From positions 1 through 64,000 of the forward strand of contig JBCBVY010000001.1 in assembly GCA_039817385.1 (NCBI GenBank): a stretch of DNA of 64,000 bases. The letters are read 5' to 3'. The translations under genes were made by a program, and so were the position numbers. The DNA comes from JBCBCP01 sp039817385. GTDB taxonomy: Bacteria; Pseudomonadota; Alphaproteobacteria; Rhodobacterales; Rhodobacteraceae. Positions 17,593 to 25,934 of this stretch are shown piece by piece (position 1 is the first letter of the stretch; every line of letters begins with the position of its first letter). The notes under the pieces are model-generated. The model worked only from the letters and a program-made list of their open reading frames with translations, was not told the origin of the DNA and did not search any database.

Positions 17593-18756
17593 ATGAGAGC
17601 TTCCGGTTTGCTTGCCGCCGCAATCACCATCACACTTGCGCTTCCAGCCACATCAGAAACAGTTTTGACGGAGGTCGGCGGTGACACATACACCGCCGGA
17701 GAAACGGTCGTTTCCACGATTGATGCAGATCGGGACGTCTTTGCCGCAGGGCGCAGCACGACGGTGCTGGGCAAGACGCAAGGCGACATGCATGTCTCTG
17801 GCTTTGACGTGAACATGAGCGCCGATGTGTCCGAAGATGCCTACGCTGCAGGCGCGACTGTCACGATAACTGGCGCTGTTGGCAAAGACCTGTCCGCCAC
17901 GGGTTTTACAGTACGGCTCGATCCCAGTGCGCGTGTGGGGGAAAATGCGCGCTTGCTGGGGGCAACGCTCAACATCGAAGCGCCTATCACCGGCTCACTG
18001 GCCGCAACCGGCCGCGATGTCTATTTGAATGCAGAAGTCCTTGGCGATGCGCAGATTTTCGCAAAATCGCTGCGGTTTGGGCCGGAGGCCCGCGTCGAGG
18101 GTCAACTGATTTACAGCACCGAAGACAAGCTTGATGTGCCGGCAAGCGTGGCCGCCCCGGATCGCGTGCGGTTTGAACCCGTCGATGCCGTGCGCGTGTG
18201 GGACGAGCTGGAGACCATCCACGAAATGCCAGTCCTGCCGACACTGGCCTCGATGTTCTTTGGGTTTCTGATCACGCTTTTGTTCTTTGTGGTGCTTGGA
18301 GCCATCGCACTTGGCTTTTTTCCCCAGCGACTTGACGCTATGCGGGCGTCCATTTCCGATGCGTTTGGGCAGACGGCGCTGCTGGGGGTTGTTGGTCTGT
18401 CCCTGCTGTTTGGCGCGGTTCCTGTTGTGGCATTGACGATTGTTGGTCTGCCGCTTGTGCCGATCCTCCTTTTGCTGATCGTGGCGGCCTGGACGTTTTC
18501 TTATGCCTTGGGGGCATACGCGATTGCGACGCGCCTTTGGTTTGGCCTGGGCGGTGACGCTGATCCGGGAATGCTTGTTCGGCTCATCATCTTGGCACTG
18601 GCAATCATTGCGATTGCTTTGCTGAATTTCATCCCCTTCGTCGGCTGGGTGGTCAACTATACGCTGGTCTTGCTGGGGCTTGGCGCGATGACACGTTTGG
18701 TCTTTGAGGCGATGGTTGGCAGCACGGAGCCCGCGCTGGATGTGGATATGCGATAG
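17593..18756 (+). CDS. Bactofilin-like polymer-forming membrane protein, exported
   Basis: A 387-residue protein with a signal peptide (MRASGLLAAAITITLALPAT), a repetitive short-strand region (about 30-190; repeats such as DVFAAG and DAYAAGATVTITG) of the bactofilin/right-handed beta-helix type, and about five hydrophobic transmembrane segments (215-375). Its topology, with the beta-helix outside the cytoplasm, differs from cytoskeletal bactofilins. I chose ATG 17593 for its GAGGG ribosome site and the signal peptide; the frame runs further upstream without support. It has an FNR-type promoter. Function is not known to me; a stress-related envelope scaffold is one possibility. Confidence 0.7.
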   Translation: MRASGLLAAAITITLALPATSETVLTEVGGDTYTAGETVVSTIDADRDVFAAGRSTTVLGKTQGDMHVSGFDVNMSADVSEDAYAAGATVTITGAVGKDLSATGFTVRLDPSARVGENARLLGATLNIEAPITGSLAATGRDVYLNAEVLGDAQIFAKSLRFGPEARVEGQLIYSTEDKLDVPASVAAPDRVRFEPVDAVRVWDELETIHEMPVLPTLASMFFGFLITLLFFVVLGAIALGFFPQRLDAMRASISDAFGQTALLGVVGLSLLFGAVPVVALTIVGLPLVPILLLLIVAAWTFSYALGAYAIATRLWFGLGGDADPGMLVRLIILALAIIAIALLNFIPFVGWVVNYTLVLLGLGAMTRLVFEAMVGSTEPALDVDMR

Positions 18757-19116
18757 ATCGAAGCGCGTTGAGCGGCAGGAAGATGGCGCGTCCCGCGCGC
18801 CATCGCGCGGCGCGATAGCCCTGATTAGTCCGCGCCCGCCAGAATTTCCCCGTCTTTTCTGTGAATTGCAGCGAGGCCCCAGACATCGCCCACCGACACC
18901 GCGGCCAAAGAGCCGTTGACAGCAGGGGCGAAAGGCCCCATGTGTGCGGCGTCGCTGCGCTGCCGCGTGAGTATGCCCGAGGCCATAAAAGGCCCGAACA
19001 GCGCGAAATTCTCCCCGGATCCCCATCACGCAGGGTTCTTGTCGCATCGCCGTCTGGGCGCGTGCGGAAACCCTACGGCGCCGCCGCCAATGTGCGCGCG
19101 GCCACAAAGGAACACG
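18757..19116. other. Leader/promoter region of the DEAD-box helicase gene
   Basis: There are 360 bases without a supportable gene. A small hairpin ggggc-gaaag-gcccc lies at 18926-18940. Helicases of this kind often have long, structured, cold-responsive leaders, but I see no specific known element here. Confidence 0.4.
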
Positions 19117-20361
19117 ATGTTTGATTTCGATATGCTGGGTCTTGCGCCCAGCCTAAAAGACGCGCTTGACCGCGCGGGCCTGAAAGAACCGACGCCCATT
19201 CAGAACCAGGCCATACCGCTGGCGCTGGAGGGGCATGACGTGATGGGCCTCGCGCAGACTGGCACCGGCAAGACGCTGGCTTTTGGCCTGCCGCTGATCG
19301 ACCACATGCTGAAGGCCCCCGGAAAGCCCGCGCCCAAGACCGCAAAGGCGCTGATCCTTGCGCCGACGCGCGAACTGGTCAACCAGATCGCCGAGGCGCT
19401 GCGCGGGCTCGTGCAGGGCTCCAAGCTGCGGGTGGCGACTGTGGTGGGCGGCCAGTCCATCAACAAGCAGATCGCCTTTTTGGGCCGGGGCACGGACATC
19501 CTGGTCGCAACCTCGGGCCGTCTGATCGACCTGATGGAGCGGCGGGCCGTGGACCTCAGCCAAACCCGGCACCTGGTGCTCGATGAGGCGGACCAAATGC
19601 TCGACATGGGGTTCATCCACGCGCTGCGCCGCATTGCGCCCGCGCTTGGCACGCCGCGGCAGACGATGCTGTTCTCCGCCACGATGCCGAAGGACATGGA
19701 AGAGCTGTCGAAGGCGTATCTCAACAACCCGCGCCGGGTGCAGGTCAGCCCCCCGGGCAAGGCAGCCGACAAGATCACCCAATCCGTGCATTTCGTGGAA
19801 AAGGACGACAAGCCTGCGAAACTGCGCGCGGTGCTGTCCGAGGATATGGACGCGCTGACGCTCGTCTTTGCGCGCACCAAGCACGGGGCGGAGCGGTTGA
19901 TGAAAAACCTCGTGCGCGACGGCTATAACGCGGCGTCGATCCACGGGAACAAGAGCCAGGGCCAGCGGGACCGGGCGATCAAGGCGTTCCGGGATGGGAC
20001 GATCACGGTGCTGGTCGCAACGGATGTGGCGGCCCGCGGCATCGACATTCCGGGCGTGGCTTACGTGATCAATTACGAGCTGCCGGAGGTGCCCGACAAT
20101 TACGTGCACCGCATTGGCCGGACGGCCCGCGCAGGGCGCGAGGGCGAAGCGATTGCCTTCTGCGCCGCAGACGAGGTGGACTACCTGCGCCAGATCGAGC
20201 GGCTGATGAAGATCACCATCCCCGTCGCCTCCGGCACCGCGCCCGAGCCTGTCGCCCCGGCCAAGCGCGGCGGCGGTGGCCGGGGCAGGGGCCGCGCGCG
20301 CCCGGGCGGGGCCGCCCCGTCGCGCCGCCGCCCCCGCCGCCGGAAAAAGCCCGCGGCGTGA
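19117..20361 (+). CDS. DEAD-box RNA helicase (RhlE-like)
   Basis: A 414-residue helicase with the Q motif (PTPIQNQAI), motif I AQTGTGKT (about 48-55), PTRELVNQI, DEAD (LDEADQMLDMGF), SAT and the C-terminal VATDVAARGIDIPGV and HRIGRTARAGREG motifs. The last 45 residues are a Gly/Arg-rich basic tail for non-specific RNA binding. It probably remodels structured RNA in ribosome assembly or mRNA decay, especially in the cold. ATG 19117 follows AAAGGA; the longer upstream frame has no motif support. It is transcribed alone and ends in a terminator. Confidence 0.93.
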   Translation: MFDFDMLGLAPSLKDALDRAGLKEPTPIQNQAIPLALEGHDVMGLAQTGTGKTLAFGLPLIDHMLKAPGKPAPKTAKALILAPTRELVNQIAEALRGLVQGSKLRVATVVGGQSINKQIAFLGRGTDILVATSGRLIDLMERRAVDLSQTRHLVLDEADQMLDMGFIHALRRIAPALGTPRQTMLFSATMPKDMEELSKAYLNNPRRVQVSPPGKAADKITQSVHFVEKDDKPAKLRAVLSEDMDALTLVFARTKHGAERLMKNLVRDGYNAASIHGNKSQGQRDRAIKAFRDGTITVLVATDVAARGIDIPGVAYVINYELPEVPDNYVHRIGRTARAGREGEAIAFCAADEVDYLRQIERLMKITIPVASGTAPEPVAPAKRGGGGRGRGRARPGGAAPSRRRPRRRKKPAA

Positions 20362-20404
20362 TCCTGCGGCCTCAAATAGCGAAGCGGTAGGCTATTAAAA
20401 TGGA

Positions 20405-20432
20405 CCGCCTGCGGCGGGATTGATTTTTTTTT
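20405..20432 (+). terminator. Terminator of the helicase gene
   Basis: Stem ccgcc/ggcgg (20405-20409, 20413-20417) with a 3-base loop, then a long T run (20424-20432). It lies 44 bases after the stop, between convergent genes. Confidence 0.7.
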
Positions 20433-20468
20433 GCTCAGGCCGCGAGGGCCTTGGGGCTCTGCCCCAAA

Positions 20469-20495
20469 CCCCGGGATTTTTCTGAACAGAGAAGG
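20469..20495 (-). repeat. 3'-UTR repeat module, copy 1
   Basis: On the minus strand, the sequence directly after the dioxygenase stop reads CCTTCTCTGTTCAGAAAAAT followed by CCCGGGG. Almost the same sequence follows the GNAT gene at 54530-54556, in the same orientation relative to its gene. A stem-forming ttggggc/gccccaa lies just beyond it. Confidence 0.6.
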
Positions 20496-20496
20496 C

Positions 20497-21372
20497 CTAT
20501 TGCCGGGCGAGGACGAAGTCGAATTCGACGTCCCAATAGGGGCCTTCAAAGCCGACCTCGGCGATACGCGCAGGGTCTTCGACGCGGTTGAAGTCAGCGA
20601 TCAGGCTTTCCTTCACGCCAAAGACCGCGTCGTTGTTAATGTAGGGATCGTCCGGATCAAAGATGTGGGTCGTGACGGTGTCGTAGCCGTCCTTCGAGAT
20701 GATGTAGTGCAGGTGCGCGGGGCGCCAGGCGTGGCGGCCCAGCGCGTGCAGCAGCGCGCCCACCGGCCCATCCGTCGGGATGGCGTAGTGTCTGGGGCGC
20801 ACCGCCTTGAACCAGTAGCTGCCATCCGCGCCCGTACGGAAAACACCGCGCAGGTTGAAATCGGGCTGGATGCCCTTTTGCTGCACATCATAAAAGCCTT
20901 CGTCATTGGCTTGCCAGACGTCGATCTTGACGCCCTCCAGCGGGTTGCCGTCCACGTCCAGAACGCGGCCCCGGACAACCATGTCCTCGCCCTTGTGGTC
21001 GCGGCAGATGTTGTCACCCATCTGGTATTCCGGCGCGCCGCTTACGTGGAAGGGGCCAAGCACGGTGTTTTCCGACGCGCCCGCGGGGCGGCGCGCGTTG
21101 ATCGCATCGACGAGCATCGACACGCCCAGTACGTCTGACAGCAGGATGTATTCCTGCCGCCAGTCGTCACATGTGTGGCCCGTGGCCGTGAGGAATTGGA
21201 TCGCAGCGAACCATTCCTCTTGTGTCGGCTCAATCTCTTTCACCGCGGCGTGCAGGTGGCGGGTGATCGCATCCATCACTTCCCGCAGGCGCGCGTCTTG
21301 CGCGTTCACGTTTTGCGAGGTCACAACCTCGGCGCTGTTGTCTTCGGTGAAATAGGCTTTAGGCAGGTCCAT
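20497..21372 (-). CDS. Intradiol ring-cleavage dioxygenase, hydroxyquinol 1,2-dioxygenase type
   Basis: A 291-residue cytoplasmic enzyme with an N-terminal helical dimerisation domain (1-100) and the catalytic beta-sandwich. The four Fe(III) ligands are visible: Tyr161 (GFYDVQ), Tyr196 (RPRHYAIPTDGP), His220 and His222 (WRPAHLHY). The spacing matches that described for hydroxyquinol 1,2-dioxygenase. The reaction opens 1,2,4-trihydroxybenzene to maleylacetate. Catechol or a related diol is an alternative substrate. No maleylacetate reductase or regulator is adjacent, so it stands alone here. The start has AGGAGG upstream. Confidence 0.9.
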   Translation of the reverse strand: MDLPKAYFTEDNSAEVVTSQNVNAQDARLREVMDAITRHLHAAVKEIEPTQEEWFAAIQFLTATGHTCDDWRQEYILLSDVLGVSMLVDAINARRPAGASENTVLGPFHVSGAPEYQMGDNICRDHKGEDMVVRGRVLDVDGNPLEGVKIDVWQANDEGFYDVQQKGIQPDFNLRGVFRTGADGSYWFKAVRPRHYAIPTDGPVGALLHALGRHAWRPAHLHYIISKDGYDTVTTHIFDPDDPYINNDAVFGVKESLIADFNRVEDPARIAEVGFEGPYWDVEFDFVLARQ

Positions 21373-21877
21373 TTAGGCCTCCTATCGGGCGCGACTGGGG
21401 AACAAGGACGCGGGAGCGGCCCGCGCGCGGCTGGGTCGTGATCTTTTTGGTGCGCGATGCGACACCCGGGTCGCGGGCGCGAGAGCATGCGGCGGGTGTT
21501 TTCGATGCGGCAGACGGCCCACCCCCGCTGTCACCAAGACTGCGCGCACGCATCTGGAAGGCCTGTGTCGACAGGCGCTCACACCGTCTGTGCCCTGTGC
21601 GTTGCTGGCATATTCCCGTGGCATCCGCTTTTGTAGCCGGCGTTTGGCCGGGTTGGCAGTCTCGACCGGCCGCGTGCGTGTTTTTTTGCCAATGCTGCGC
21701 GTGACGTCTGAAGGGGTGGTGCGCGCCGAATTCACCCGCTGTGCCGAGATGATCCGCAGGTCCGACCGCGCAAGAGTGTTTCTGGCGTGATTAAGCGGTT
21801 CTTCACCTGCGCGTGTCATCACGAATGTGTCGCCTGAAAGTTGGGCGCTGCAGCAAGAGGCACGATCATTGACGGGC
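21373..21877. other. Intergenic region between dioxygenase and cheB
   Basis: There are 505 bases between divergent genes. Frames in it are unsupported shadows. It holds the CtrA-like site at 21791-21805; nothing else is recognised. Confidence 0.5.
21791..21805. promoter_or_regulatory. CtrA-like site upstream of cheB-cheD
   Basis: TTAAGCGGTTCTTCA is TTAA-N7-TTCA, one mismatch from the CtrA consensus TTAA-N7-TTAA. It lies about 75 bases before the cheB start. In Rhodobacterales CtrA activates motility and chemotaxis genes, so the match is plausible but not proven. Confidence 0.35.
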
Positions 21878-22963
21878 ATGTCTTCCACTCCGGTGCCGGT
21901 CATCAGCGCGCTTGCCGGGGCCGAACTGCCGAAATCTGTGGTCATCGTGGACGATGCGCGCTCATGGCGGCGCTGGCTGCGCGCCGTTCTTGAAAAGGAT
22001 CCGCGCTTGCGTGTTGTAGGCGAGGCCGGATCGGCTGAAGAAGCGCGGGAGGTGATCAAGGCAACGGACCCTAACGTGCTGACGTTGGACGTGGAAATGC
22101 CGGGCATGAACGGGCTTCGATTTCTTGAGCATCTCATGCGTCTGCGCCCCATGCCCGTGATCATGTTTTCCGGCCATACGACGCAAACGTCAGTGGAAAC
22201 CGTTCGTGCGCTGTCGCTTGGCGCGGTTGATTGTTTCCATAAATCGGGGGACTTGTCCCCCCGTGTCGTGAATGACTTGCGCCGCCGGGTACTGGCCGCA
22301 GCAGGATCCGCGCCGCAACGGGTTCAGACACGCCAGGACACAGTTTTCTATACACCGCCGGAGGTCCCCACCGCGCTGCCCCTGATCCTCATCGGCGCCT
22401 CGACCGGCGGCGTGCTGGCTATTGAACGCACGCTGACCAACCTGCCGGCCTGCACCCCGCCTATGGTGATCGTGCAGCACATGCCAGCCTCTTTCCTGTC
22501 AAGCTTTGTCCGCCGTCTCGACGGGCTTCTTCCGCACAAGGTCTTTCTTGCAGAAGAAGGGCGCAGCGTTGCACGGGGCGAGATTGCGCTCGCGCGTGCG
22601 GATGGGCGTCAAACCGGCGTGAACCTGACCAAGCAGGGGTGGGTGACAACGCGGCTTGATCCGCATCCTGACGATGTTTTTACCCCGTCGGTGGATCGCC
22701 TGTTCGAAGCCGCCGCGCCCCATGCGGCGCAGGTGGTTGCGGCTGTGCTGACGGGCATCGGCTCTGACGGCGCGCGCGGCGCGGCGGCGCTTGCGGCAGG
22801 CGGCGCACAGATCCTGGTTCAGAGCGAGGCAACATGCGTTGTCTACGGAATGCCGCGCGCGGTGCGGGCTGAGGTAAGTGGCAGTCTTGAGGTGTCGCTG
22901 GCGGATATGGGCCGTGGTCTTGTCGATGCTGTCAGTGCGATTGAAACCGGGGCGCGCGCATGA
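21878..22963 (+). CDS. cheB: CheB receptor glutamate methylesterase/response regulator
   Basis: A 361-residue two-domain protein. A receiver domain (about 18-130) with phosphoacceptor Asp71 (LTLDVEMPGMNG) is followed by a methylesterase domain (about 170-360) with the catalytic Ser (IGASTGG), His (VQHMP) and Asp (GIGSDGARG). It demethylates and deamidates chemoreceptors when phosphorylated by CheA. ATG 21878 is preferred: a 17-codon extension upstream has no homology. It overlaps cheD by 4 bases, and its partner methyltransferase CheR is in the converging unit. Confidence 0.95.
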   Translation: MSSTPVPVISALAGAELPKSVVIVDDARSWRRWLRAVLEKDPRLRVVGEAGSAEEAREVIKATDPNVLTLDVEMPGMNGLRFLEHLMRLRPMPVIMFSGHTTQTSVETVRALSLGAVDCFHKSGDLSPRVVNDLRRRVLAAAGSAPQRVQTRQDTVFYTPPEVPTALPLILIGASTGGVLAIERTLTNLPACTPPMVIVQHMPASFLSSFVRRLDGLLPHKVFLAEEGRSVARGEIALARADGRQTGVNLTKQGWVTTRLDPHPDDVFTPSVDRLFEAAAPHAAQVVAAVLTGIGSDGARGAAALAAGGAQILVQSEATCVVYGMPRAVRAEVSGSLEVSLADMGRGLVDAVSAIETGARA

Positions 22964-23475
22964 GGGCCAACACATTTCATATCACCCAAGGCGAGCATAT
23001 GGTGTCCGATCAGCCAGGCACGGTGATCACGACCTTGCTGGGCTCTTGCGTCGCTTGCTGCCTGTGGGACCCTGAGGCGCGCGTTGGCGGCATGAACCAC
23101 ATGCTCCTGTCGGTGCGCACCACCTCGTACACGCATTGCAACACCGCTGGGGTGAACGCGATGGAGGTTCTGATCAATGACATTATTAAGCTCGGTGGTG
23201 TACGCGGCAATTTGAAAGCAAAGGTTTTCGGCGGCGCGCAGATGGTATCGGGCTTGTCGGAGATCGGGATATCGAATGGTCGCTTCGTCCTGGAGTTTCT
23301 GGAGCGCGAAGGTATCACCTGTGAAAGCCATAGCCTCGGCGGCGTCTCCGCGCGGATGCTGAAGTACTGGCCGACGGAAGGGCGTGTCCTTCAAAAAATA
23401 GCAAGCAGCACGCCCGTTGTGCCGGAACCTCAGGTATTGGAGGAGAGCGCGGGGAACGCACCGGAGTTGTTCTGA
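22960..23475 (+). CDS. cheD: CheD chemoreceptor glutamine deamidase
   Basis: A 171-residue enzyme with the CheD catalytic pair: Cys30 in LLGSCVACCLWD and His47 in GGMNHMLL. It deamidates specific receptor Gln residues to Glu, creating methylation sites. The C-terminal 25 residues are a variable tail. It is coupled to cheB through an ATGA overlap. Confidence 0.93.
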   Translation: MRANTFHITQGEHMVSDQPGTVITTLLGSCVACCLWDPEARVGGMNHMLLSVRTTSYTHCNTAGVNAMEVLINDIIKLGGVRGNLKAKVFGGAQMVSGLSEIGISNGRFVLEFLEREGITCESHSLGGVSARMLKYWPTEGRVLQKIASSTPVVPEPQVLEESAGNAPELF

Positions 23476-23893
23476 TACGCGCAACCGCGTCACGCCGAGC
23501 TGCGGCCTGCGCCGCACGCCGCCTGCGAAGTCGCGTTGGGCACTGGCGGGCCTCCTCAGTCGCCAGACGTGGAGATGCGCCGCTCGATCCGCAACCGTCC
23601 GGGCCCGTGCAGCAGGTCTTAGGCATAAGCTGGGCTTGGCGCGGCGCAGGCGGGCCTTATCGGTACAAAATGGTTTCAAAAACAGCCTGCGTTTGAGACG
23701 GCCCGCTCCTTTTGTGACACAGGTTTGGTTGGCCTGCGCGTGTGTGCCGATTGCTGTTCGCAATCAGGCCTGTGGGTAAAAGATGCAAAGGTGTTACAGC
23801 GGCAGCGTGGTTGCAGATTTGCGTTGCCTGCGCGTGCGTTTTTGCGCCGCACCCCCAGCTATCGCGGCGCATCAAGGCTTTTTCGTCGCTTTG
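23476..23893. other. Convergent intergenic region after cheD
   Basis: There are 418 bases without a convincing gene. It contains two imperfect direct copies of a gcctgcgcgtg segment (near 23732 and 23826) and a small hairpin gattgc-tgttc-gcaatc near 23748. No T-tract terminator was found. Confidence 0.4.
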
Positions 23894-24223
23894 TCAAAAA
23901 AGGTCGAGCTCGCCTTTTTCCACCGGTTCGGCTGGCCCCAGCGCGCCATCCATCAGCAGCCGCATGCTCTGTTCAAGTTGCAATCGGGCCTTGAGTTCGG
24001 TGGAGGGGGTAACCTCCATCCGCGCGCGGTTTGCGATGGTCGCGAGGTCTTCAAGCGATTGCCTTAATCGGTCAAGCACTTGAATTTCAACAAGGATGCG
24101 GTTTTTGGCTTGGCTGTCTTGCGGGAGCATTTCGCTCATTTGGCTTTCGAGCCGCGCAACGCTGCGCGCGAGTCCCTTGATATGAACCGCGACCGCTTGC
24201 GCGCAGTCTACCTGTGCATTCAT
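23894..24223 (-). CDS. Small helical protein of unknown function, last gene of the chemotaxis operon
   Basis: A 109-residue protein, mostly alpha-helical with likely coiled coil (about 10-75). No enzyme motif or membrane segment. ATG 24223 lies one base after the TGA of the upstream cheY, so it is translated with the chemotaxis operon; an extended frame to 24268 would overlap cheY. Its position suggests a chemotaxis accessory, perhaps a phosphatase- or scaffold-like partner of the adjacent CheY. That is inference only. Confidence 0.65.
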   Translation of the reverse strand: MNAQVDCAQAVAVHIKGLARSVARLESQMSEMLPQDSQAKNRILVEIQVLDRLRQSLEDLATIANRARMEVTPSTELKARLQLEQSMRLLMDGALGPAEPVEKGELDLF

Positions 24224-24224
24224 G

Positions 24225-24611
24225 TCAGAGGGGGCCAACAACGGCTTCGATACATTTGCGCAGATCAACCGGTTCGAAGGGTTTCTTCAAATAATTGTTC
24301 ATCCCAAGCTTGCGCCCATAGTCGACGATTTGCTGTTCCGCCCGACCCGTGATCAGGATGAAGCCAACGCCTTTTGTCTTTGGTGCTGATCGCAGATGGT
24401 GCAAAAACTTCAGCCCGTCCATATTGGGCATGTTGTAGTCGGAGATCACCAGATGCACCGGCGCGCGCTCGAGCGTTGCGAGCGCATCAGCCCCATCCTC
24501 GGCCGTTGCGATGTGCTGCACGCCAAAACTGTCGAGTGCCTGTGTGATCAAGCCACGACTGGTCGACATATCATCCACAACCATGACCCGAATCTGATCA
24601 CGCAACGCCAT
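24225..24611 (-). CDS. cheY: CheY-type single-domain response regulator (second copy)
   Basis: A 128-residue receiver domain: acidic pair Asp13/Asp14, phosphoacceptor Asp58 (VISDYNMPNMDG), conserved Thr (LITGRAEQ) and Lys (YLKKPFEP). It has no output domain, so it should act by protein binding at the flagellar motor or as a phosphate sink. ATG 24611 lies inside the end of cheR (14-base overlap). It differs clearly from the CheY at 28079, so the two probably divide tasks. Confidence 0.93.
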   Translation of the reverse strand: MALRDQIRVMVVDDMSTSRGLITQALDSFGVQHIATAEDGADALATLERAPVHLVISDYNMPNMDGLKFLHHLRSAPKTKGVGFILITGRAEQQIVDYGRKLGMNNYLKKPFEPVDLRKCIEAVVGPL

Positions 24612-25479
24612 TTTCAGTCCTCTCATTAGGGTGCGGCGCCAAGCTACCGGGTTTTCTAAAGGCTGTTGCACCCGCGGGGCGGAAGCCAAACTTTTCGCAG
24701 TCTTGGATGCGCTCAGAGTGCCCCAAAAACAGCATACCAAATGGCGCAACGGCCGCATGGAAGCGCGGCCAAAGCGCGTCTTGTGTTGTCTGATCGAAGT
24801 AGATGACCACGTTTCGGCAAAAGATGGCATCGAACTGACCGGTCATTGGCCAATCTTCGAGCAGGTTCAGGCGTTTGAAAGTGATCAGGTTGCGCAAGCT
24901 GTCCGACATACTGGCCCCCCCATTCATGGGCGTGGTGAAGCGCTTGCGAAAATCATCAGGCACACCGCGCAAGAGCGCGTCATCATACGTACCGGTCTGG
25001 GCAAATTGAATGACTTTCGGGTCAACGTCGGTGGCGAGAATTCTGAAATTTGCGGAAGCCAGCTCAGGCGCGGCGTCCAGCAAATGCATGGCAATCGAAT
25101 AGGGTTCCTGCCCGTTCGAACATCCCGCTGACCAGATGCGAAACCGTCCGTTTTCCGCCAATGCGCGTTTCGCATGTGGCAGCACCTCCTGCGTGAGAAG
25201 GTCGAAATGGTGTGGTTCGCGAAAAAAATGAGACACATTTGTGGTCAGCGCGGAGATCATGTGCGCAAGCTCGCCTGCACCCGCATCCGATTGTACCAGC
25301 TTCTGGTAGGCGTCAAATCCGTTCAGCCCGCAGGCGCGCACCCGGTGGCGCAAGCGCGAGGCGACCATTGCGCGCTTTTCAGGAACGAGTACGAGCCCCC
25401 AATTCCCGTACGCGATCTGCGCGAAGGCGTTGAAGGCCTCAGCACTCATGTCGGGCTGGATATGTGCCGCTGAATTCAT
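24598..25479 (-). CDS. cheR: CheR chemoreceptor methyltransferase
   Basis: A 293-residue SAM-dependent methyltransferase with an N-terminal helical domain (about 1-85) and a Rossmann domain. Motif I is RIWSAGCSNGQEPYSIAM and the later FDAIFCRNVVIYF motif is typical of CheR. It methylates receptor glutamates opposite CheB. Its start overlaps the cheW stop by 4 bases. Confidence 0.95.
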   Translation of the reverse strand: MNSAAHIQPDMSAEAFNAFAQIAYGNWGLVLVPEKRAMVASRLRHRVRACGLNGFDAYQKLVQSDAGAGELAHMISALTTNVSHFFREPHHFDLLTQEVLPHAKRALAENGRFRIWSAGCSNGQEPYSIAMHLLDAAPELASANFRILATDVDPKVIQFAQTGTYDDALLRGVPDDFRKRFTTPMNGGASMSDSLRNLITFKRLNLLEDWPMTGQFDAIFCRNVVIYFDQTTQDALWPRFHAAVAPFGMLFLGHSERIQDCEKFGFRPAGATAFRKPGSLAPHPNERTENGVA

Positions 25480-25934
25480 GCAGCTTCACTGGTCTCATTG
25501 GCCACAACGACGGCCAGGTCGAGAACACGGATCATGCGATCGTCGAGCAGCGTCAGCGCTTTGATGACGGCAGGCTGTGTGCCGGGGGTGCTTTCGGGTG
25601 GCGGCTGCAGATCGTCATCGCCCAGCGCCACAATGTCTGACACGGCGTCAACGAGCAGACCAGTCATCAGGTCATCATGTTTGACCACGATGATAACATT
25701 TCGGTCCGAGTGTTCGCGTGGGGGCAGGCCGAGCCGTTCGGCGAGGTCCATAACAGGCAGCACCGTGCCGCGGAGGTTGATCACCCCCTTCATGTGACTG
25801 GGCGCGTGAGGCAGCGGCGTTGTTTTGGTCCAGCCGCGGATTTCCCGCACAGACATAATGTCGAGCGAGTATTCCTGATCGCTTAGCCGGAAGGTGAGCA
25901 ATTCAACAGGGGCGTTTTTGACATGTTCGCTCAT
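25476..25934 (-). CDS. cheW: CheW coupling protein
   Basis: A 152-residue SH3-like CheW domain that links chemoreceptors to CheA. Typical motifs: VREIRGWTKTTPLPHAP and GVINLRGTVLPVMDLAERLG. It overlaps cheA upstream and cheR downstream by 4 bases each. Confidence 0.95.
   Translation of the reverse strand: MSEHVKNAPVELLTFRLSDQEYSLDIMSVREIRGWTKTTPLPHAPSHMKGVINLRGTVLPVMDLAERLGLPPREHSDRNVIIVVKHDDLMTGLLVDAVSDIVALGDDDLQPPPESTPGTQPAVIKALTLLDDRMIRVLDLAVVVANETSEAA

Noticed and set aside
21382..22164. 260-codon minus-strand frame over the start of cheB
   Set aside because: It is antisense to cheB with no motif, ribosome site or plausible composition.
23476..23893. Additional small gene between cheD and the converging operon
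   Set aside because: Frames on both strands lack ribosome sites and any recognisable protein pattern.
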